NCBI GenBank assembly: GCA_004352715.1
Contig: SCFE01000020.1
Coordinates: 965,235-1,029,234, forward strand
Source: Hofstenia miamia
Lineage: Eukaryota; Xenacoelomorpha; Acoela
Direction: 5' to 3'
DNA: 64,000 nucleotides
Shown: one piece after another, positions 58,006 to 64,000 of the stretch
How positions within the stretch are numbered: position 1 is the stretch's first letter
How the letters are laid out: each line of letters starts with the position of its first letter
Notes under the pieces: generated by a model
Databases searched by the model: none
What the model was told of the DNA's origin: nothing
What the model saw: the letters and a program-made list of their open reading frames with translations, nothing else
Made by a program: the position numbers and the translations under genes

Positions 58006-58280
58006 CGCCCTCCTTAGCTTCTGTTATTTTTAGCACAGCTTTCTTTTGTTAGACCAAGGTGTCCGCTTTCCTTATTATTTATGCTGCCTGCTGATCTTCC
58101 CAATTTGTTTTTTCGAATTCTGACTGGTTATTTTCAGTACCACCTCTCTTTTGTTTGTCACTGTATTTGCATATCTCGATTCTCTGATGTTCTCTGCTAT
58201 TGGCATTATTCCTCTGAGTTTGCTTATCTTTCATGAAAATATCTCGTAATATTTCTGATAAAGCTGTATTCCTTTTAATC
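58006..58280 (-). pseudogene. 3' internal fragment of a Ty3/gypsy element (unknown ORF)
   Basis: It lies between two copies of an LTR start (TGTAGCATCATCCAAAC at 58005 and 58360) and ends in a purine-rich tract, GAAGCTAAGGAGGGCG, just before the LTR, so it is the 3' end of an internal region. The frame TNKREVVLKITSQNSKK resembles the end of the unknown ORF at 22310-23528. Confidence 0.5.
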
Positions 58281-58633
58281 CAATCATATCTAAATTCGAT
58301 CTTAAGTCCTTTTTATTGACTTTCTTAATTAGCAGCTTATTTTGTTTGGATGATGCTACAATATTTACCAATTAAACAAGTACCAGTCACTAATTGATTT
58401 TTATGTCCACATAATAAAGTTCTGCGTGAACTATGTGATTAACTAAAATTAATGCTGAGCTTATTGTCTACACATGTTTTGTCAAATTATCTGTGACCAA
58501 TAATTGCTTTACAATTTGTCAAATCTCTTAATGCAAATACCATTAAATTGACATGAGTTTCTAATTAGAGTTTTATGTTGTTTTTTCTTTCTTCTTTGTT
58601 ATGATTTCATCAATTTCATGGGATTATGCTACA
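58281..58633 (-). mobile_element. Two truncated LTR starts in tandem
   Basis: 58360-58281 repeats the first 80 bp of the 58005 LTR. 58633-58361 starts TGTAGCATAATCCCATG and matches the first 270 bp of the LTR at 34828 (TTTGACAAAACATGTG, GTGGACATAA). So one LTR was broken by insertion of a second element, whose internal part was then mostly deleted. Confidence 0.7.
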
Positions 58634-60750
58634 TTATTCAAGTAGTATATTGAATAAATTTTTTATAAAAATTATTTCAAAATTATTGTTATCCTACTAA
58701 ACTCTAAAGTCTACCTATGCAGCAACAATTTAAAATTTTGTAACATTAAATCCAAAATCTAATCTCTATCCTATTTTAGACATTAGAAATAGATTCCTTT
58801 TAATTCCAAAATTGATTTTTAGACCATTTGAAATGTATTTATGTAATGAGTAATCAAAAGTCGAGGTGTAAAAACTCAACTAGATATTTCGACTACTAAA
58901 AAGCAACTCGATATCAGCGTGAATGGCAGCTGTTTTTCTACAATTTTTGCCTATACTCTTGGCCTGTTCACTATTTATGTCAAATTGCACGCCATCAGGC
59001 TTGGTTTTCTCATTTAGTTTAGCATGTTGTATTTCGGTCATACATTTATATAGGGTAGCACTGTTATATATAGCTTTGCCTAGAGAAAAAATTAAGTATA
59101 GTTGTACTCATAACTTGACCCGAACTCGCGAGATAGGGTTCCAACTAGACTCGAGCCTAAAAATGTCAATTCGGAGAAACTTAATTTAAATGTATGTATA
59201 TGTTATGAAGATAAAAAAATTGAATACATTTATTATTGTAAATATCATTTTTAAGCGAACAGTGAGCACTTCCTAGACATTAACAATAAACTGTGTGGTG
59301 TAGGGCTAAGAAAACCTGCTTAGAGTAAATAATGGCTAGTAATCGTCTGTATAATAAAGCAATCTGACATATTAAAGAATATTTTCATAATTTTTATAAT
59401 ATTGAATATTTTATTATATTAGCGAATTATAAAAATTAGGCATTTTAATTTCGTTTATTATACTATTTTATATATATTAGGTGTAGGGCTAAGAAAACCT
59501 GCTTAGAGTAAATAATGGCTAGTAATCGTCTGTATAATAAAGCAATCTGACAATTTCAGATGAAATGATGCTCGCAGAGCTCCATAAAACTTTAAATTGA
59601 ATGTTCAATCATTTTGTATTGAGGGATTTCTTGAATTTTGGGATATCCTTCATGTGCTTAAGCACAGATTCAACTAGCTACAGTTGTGTTTTTGCAAGAG
59701 TAATCCAACTGCAGTATGTGTCATTAAAAAACATGCTTAGAATAATGTAAACATCAATGCCTAAAATTTATTACAGTATTTTAGCAAAATTGTGAACATT
59801 TCAATTTTTTGCAATGGCTATCTAGGAGTCATGCAATAATTTATAACAAATTTTATATCTAGGAGTCATGCAATAATTTATAACAAATTTTATGCAAATA
59901 AACTCTTTTCTTACATAATTTTAAGCAAGCTGGGTGATAGCCGCAAGAAATATTTTGGGAGGAAATTGTAAGAATAACCAATTTTTCAATTGTTCAAGGG
60001 AATTCGGGAACTTTAAAACTTAGACAAATCAGCAAAAAACACATCTTTTGAGTATGGCTGGGTGGCCTGGAGTTTTTCTAAAAAAAGTTTTTTTTCTGAT
60101 CTCATAGGAACCTGAAAAGCTATTTTAAAAAGTATTTTACTAAAAGAATGAATTAGTTATAGATTTATAAATATATTCTTATTAATAAAACCCAATTTTG
60201 TAATCATAAATTTGAGGTATCATAGAAAGTCCTGTATATATATATATATTGATTGGAACAAACCACAATCCTTGACGTTTTCGATATTTAAAAACCATCA
60301 GAACAAAACTGCAGCAACACAAATTCACAGCAAACTACAAGGTTTATTGAACTATAAATATGCATGCACTTAAAATATTTTTAATATGCTTGATTATTAA
60401 ATAATTGTTAGGGCAACTATAAATATTACTTTAGAAAAACAAAATACTACCTTATTTTTATGACAAAATATGACCGAATTGGTTAAATATCCATTTTTCA
60501 AAATGAACTATTTAAGCAATATAAAACATTTTTCTATTACTGAGAACAAGATATAAAACGAATACAAAACCTCTTACATAATAATAATTATTAGTTATGA
60601 TATATAATTATAATAGTTTTCTCAACATAGAGAAACATCCCCCAACTGCAGCCGATGCTGCTTAACACTTTCGTAATTTGGCATACAATTCCGATTAAAT
60701 GTTCTTCACTTTCCTTCCATTGTACCAGTGAAACTGGTATATTCTAATCG
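58634..60750. other. No supported gene; duplicated short segments
   Basis: A 73-bp segment starting GGTGTAGGGCTAAGAAAACC occurs identically at about 59297 and 59479. A 37-bp TATCTAGGAGTCATGCAATA segment is tandem at about 59819-59893. An 88-codon frame at 58923 starts with a hydrophobic stretch but has no recognisable domain. I do not support it as a gene. Confidence 0.5.
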
Positions 60751-60963
60751 TTACTTGATATAGGCGATAATTTCGCAGGTATCATTTCCAAGATCAAGGG
60801 TCGGAGTAATGAAGCCATCGGATGGAATTTCAACTCGGACAAACATTGAACAACTTTGATATTTTATGATAACAACTTTAATTGAAGCAACTAGATTGTT
60901 AACCCTTATATATTTTGCCTGAATACGCATGGTACAGTTCTGCAACATGTGTGCCTCTAAAAA
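60751..60963 (-). other. Candidate terminal exon, unknown gene
   Basis: On the minus strand an open stretch follows a plausible acceptor (CATGGATTTTTAG|AGGCAC). It reads AHMLQNCTMRIQAKYIRVNN through FVRVEIPSDGFITP to CEIIAYIK and a stop. Its alternating hydrophobic pattern looks protein-like and CpG is retained, unlike nearby dead repeats. No domain is recognised, no upstream exon was found, and no AATAAA lies close downstream. Confidence 0.3.
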
Positions 60964-62679
60964 TCCATGAAATAATACTGTATATAGTTCTTTAATATAT
61001 TTTCAGCTGCCAGCATAAATGGCCAGTCCTAAAAACGCGTCTCCGAGTGGGTCGGATCGGGTCGTGGCAACAATTAGTTAGCAAATAAACTTCTTGGGGG
61101 TTAGGCCAGCAAATACATTAATTGAAATTGAATGAATATATAGATATATTAGTTCAAATGATTTAAAGCCTCCACAATCCAGCATTAATTTTTATGACAT
61201 TTCAGCCACATATGTTGCTTTTTTGAAAAAAACAAAAATATGACTTTCTATGACTTTATAGCTTCCTATTTAGCTGCACCCCAGGTCTGAAAACCATCTA
61301 ATTTTAAGCAGAACACAAAATAGACCAACACAACAAAGTATGACTTTTATGAATTTTGGTTGCCCTAGTAATTGCTCTTTATCTTTGCTCTTAATGTAAA
61401 GAGCTTCTATTATTCTTAAATCCTTGGTTCTTTTTATTTATGCGAAATTTTTTATGCTTGGTTGATGTTTATGTATAAATATTTCTGATTTTAGATGCAC
61501 CTTAATGTGTACTTTTGCCCTTGTAATTATATATATTGACTACAAAAAAAGTGTAGGTATGCCATATACTTAACTTTATGTTTAACAAATAGCGCCCTAT
61601 TCATATAAAGTTTGTTTATGATTATGTTGTTTCTTTATTTCTTAAGCATGCAGATTCCAAACTAGATCCAAGCAAATATACATTAATGGTAAGAGTTTTT
61701 GTACATATTATTATATCAGCACATTTGTGGATTACTTTTTCATTGAAATATCCCTCTAAACGTATAAGAAAATTATATATTGATCTACTAAAAATTACTT
61801 CCCAGGTTTGTTTCCAATTAATGGCAAATTGCAGGTGAAATTGTCAAATGAAATCTGTCTAAAATGCCATTCTTTTGTAAATTGATGTTGCATCTGGTGC
61901 TCACAAATCTAAGAGATTTTCCGTTTGTTTTGACAACGGTATCATATATGATTGGAAAGCATTTAATTTCTTAGAATATTAGTCTTGTCAATGGGCAAAG
62001 GTGAAATATTGCTTATAATTGTGGCTTTAGCTCAGGTAATTTCACACAAATATATTTATTAGACATTAAATATATTTTACTTATAAAATGATCAATTACA
62101 TATAGATAGATAAAGGGTAATTTCGAAGTTGATGACAATCAAAATGCACTAAAAATTGAATGTTTATGCAAAATTTAACGCATATTGTAGCATTAGTGAT
62201 CCTACACATGGGTTCCTAGCAAATATTTAATTGCAAATGTTCTAATAGAATACAGAAACCATATCTATTAACCTCACACCAAATTATCAATTATTTCCTA
62301 ATAGGCTAATCCAATTTAATTTCTTCGAAATCATATTTTCGACACCCGTGGACTGGGTAATTACACTGTTTTCAATACGAACTACATATATCTCAAAAAT
62401 AATTCAAAAGCGACCGCTTGTTAGAACAGTTTGCTTTTCTTCTTGGTTACTAATTAACTTAGAATCAAGTCTTTCGACGTCATGCAATCAATTTGGTGCT
62501 AATGATTGTTGAATTTTTTAAATTCTGGTGATTTAGCCCCATCCTGTCGTCTGATGCTTTTATCTATAATCCAGATTGTCACAAATCAAGCTTGGCTTCC
62601 AATAACATTACATCTAACAAATTTTGTGTGCACTGGATTTTATTTACTTTTCGTTTGATAAGTGCCTAGCACCGCAATA
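60964..62679. other. No recognisable gene
   Basis: AT-rich noncoding DNA. A short GC-rich GAGTGGGTCGGATCGGGTCG patch lies at 61038. Confidence 0.5.
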
Positions 62680-63610
62680 ATAATAATAAAAGAGTTAAAG
62701 CAAATTTATTGATTAAGTTTATAACAATAACTACAAACAAACACACACAAACAAATACGAAAACAAATATAAATATACAAAAATATAAATATGCACCTTA
62801 CCTAAAGGGCAAAAATTTTACATAAATTGAGTCCAGGTGATTAATTCATTAGAAATTTCAATTAATGATTGCTCTTTCATTATAATTTCCTTTATTTTTT
62901 TCCTAAAATATTTATAATTTTTTTCAGTTTGAATTTCCACATTGAGATATTAGACAATTTCGAGCACATAAATGTAAAGGAATCTTTGCGATTGATTATG
63001 ATGTTCTATTTGTAGTTTTTATATGTTGAAAGAGAAAACTGCAATTTAAATAAATTCACTAATTTTAAAGTAATTTATAAAAAATTTATGATATGAATTC
63101 TCTAGATGCCGTAAGTGATATAAAAATTTAACTCCAGTTGCCATTTTTCTTAATTTTAAAGACAAAAATGCATTAAATGTTAAATCTTGATCAATTGTTA
63201 CTCCTAAATAACACACTGATTTACATTGCTCAATTACATTCTTATTTATGTTAATTTTGATACTCTCAGAAGTCTTTTGATGTTCCTTTGATGCAAATAT
63301 AATAAATTGAGTTTTATTTCCATTAATTTTTAATTTATTATAATCAAAATATTTAATCAGTCTTTAGCCAAAAAATTGATTTTTTGATGTTTTAATAATA
63401 CATGTGTCATCAGCATATTGGTAAATAGTTCCCTTTTTTAATGATCAAGACATATCGTTTACATAGAGTGCAAATAAGATAGGTCCTAATAGTTTGACTT
63501 GTGGAACTCCAAGATCTTTAGTTGTATAATCTGAAAAAATTCCGTCCAATTTTACACACTGTTTTCAATCATTCAAAAAATGCATTATCATATTAAGAAA
63601 TTTTTAACCG
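62680..63610 (-). pseudogene. CR1/Jockey-like LINE reverse transcriptase fragment
   Basis: The minus strand reads KDLGVPQVKLLGPILFALYV (RT motif B region, GVPQ at 63500-63511), QYADDTCIIKT (motif C, both Asp retained, 63407-63418), KLKINGNKTQFIIF and VCYLGVTIDQDLTF, then the thumb-like LRKMATGVKFLYHLRHL. This order is typical of non-LTR elements with an APE-type endonuclease. Stops occur after VNDMS (TGA) and after FFG (TAA). The 5' half is absent and the 3' end runs into AT-rich DNA with a TAA-like run at 62679-62690. Confidence 0.8.
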
Positions 63611-64000
63611 CGCCATCTTGCGACTTCACTGTTTTATAGCCTATCTTAATACATGCAAAATCCTTTTTTTGCAGTAAATATCAGAAAAAGTTAAGATCTT
63701 ATCATTTCATTGCTTAGTTAGTGTAATTTTTAGCTTAACTATATTATATTTATGGGCATATCTATTTTCGTTCTTCGGCGTTTTAAGATAAAGTTTTTGG
63801 AAAAATTCAACTTAAAATTTGCATTTGGAAATTTTAATTCAAAATTATACGTATCCATCTTGTATATACCAAATTGCCTTCATCTGGTTACGTAGCATGA
63901 TTATCAACAAATTAAATGATAATATTATTTTATAATGCATTTGTTTTGCTAATAACTGAAACAAATGCTGTTTGCAGCACTTGACGTTATAGGTGCACAA
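63611..64000. other. No recognisable gene
   Basis: AT-rich. No repeat or coding feature is recognised. Confidence 0.5.

Noticed and set aside
58923-59189. 88-residue frame with hydrophobic start
   Set aside because: No domain, no homologous copy and no splice or promoter context; chance hydrophobicity is common in AT-rich DNA.

Overview
This is AT-rich, repeat-dominated eukaryotic DNA, most likely from an invertebrate animal. The evidence is the set of metazoan-type elements: Ty3/gypsy LTR retrotransposons, R4/Dong-like and CR1/Jockey-like non-LTR retrotransposons, hAT, MULE-like and pogo-like DNA transposons, TA microsatellites and splice-like exon fragments. I cannot name the species. There is no operon logic; nearly all recognisable coding sequence belongs to mobile elements in various states of decay.

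Layout. 1-5.2 kb: a palindrome, a small repeat array, a TA-flanked gap, then the best host-gene candidate, a 440-residue putative type I membrane protein (3520-4842). 5.2-9.3 kb: an LTR carrying a 297-bp MITE, then a decayed gag-protease. 9.3-17.7 kb: a DNA-transposon region with SGNH-like, C48 (Ulp1)-like, MULE-like transposase and DUF4806-like pseudogenes, plus a nested LTR. 17.8-24.1 kb: a pile of LTRs and gag remnants with a demonstrable nested solo LTR (4-bp target duplication), and an unrecognised 3' ORF next to an LTR. 24.5-25.0 kb: a pogo-like MITE. 25.7-29.8 kb: a second, pseudogenised copy of the 3-5 kb locus with a hAT transposon inserted. 34.8-38.8 kb: a relatively young Ty3/gypsy element (LTR, primer-binding site, gag) cut off by a 1000-N gap. 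40.5-41.1 kb: hairpin-rich MITE-like repeats. 42.5-46.7 kb: two R4/Dong-like LINE fragments and a full LTR. 46.7-52.1 kb: mostly unrecognised. 52.1-58.6 kb: the most complete but dead Ty3/gypsy copy, minus strand, with gag, RT, RNase H and integrase. 62.7-63.6 kb: a second LINE type.

Two themes cut across the window. First, diverged repeat copies differ largely at CpG versus TpG/CpA, including reciprocal sites (CA in one copy, TG in the other), as expected for germline CpG methylation of repeats. Second, most short N gaps sit between direct duplicates of the same sequence, which points to unmerged contig ends or haplotypes rather than true tandem duplication. Correcting one such join brings a 1582-bp LTR to 1275 bp, against 1274 bp for its sister copy.
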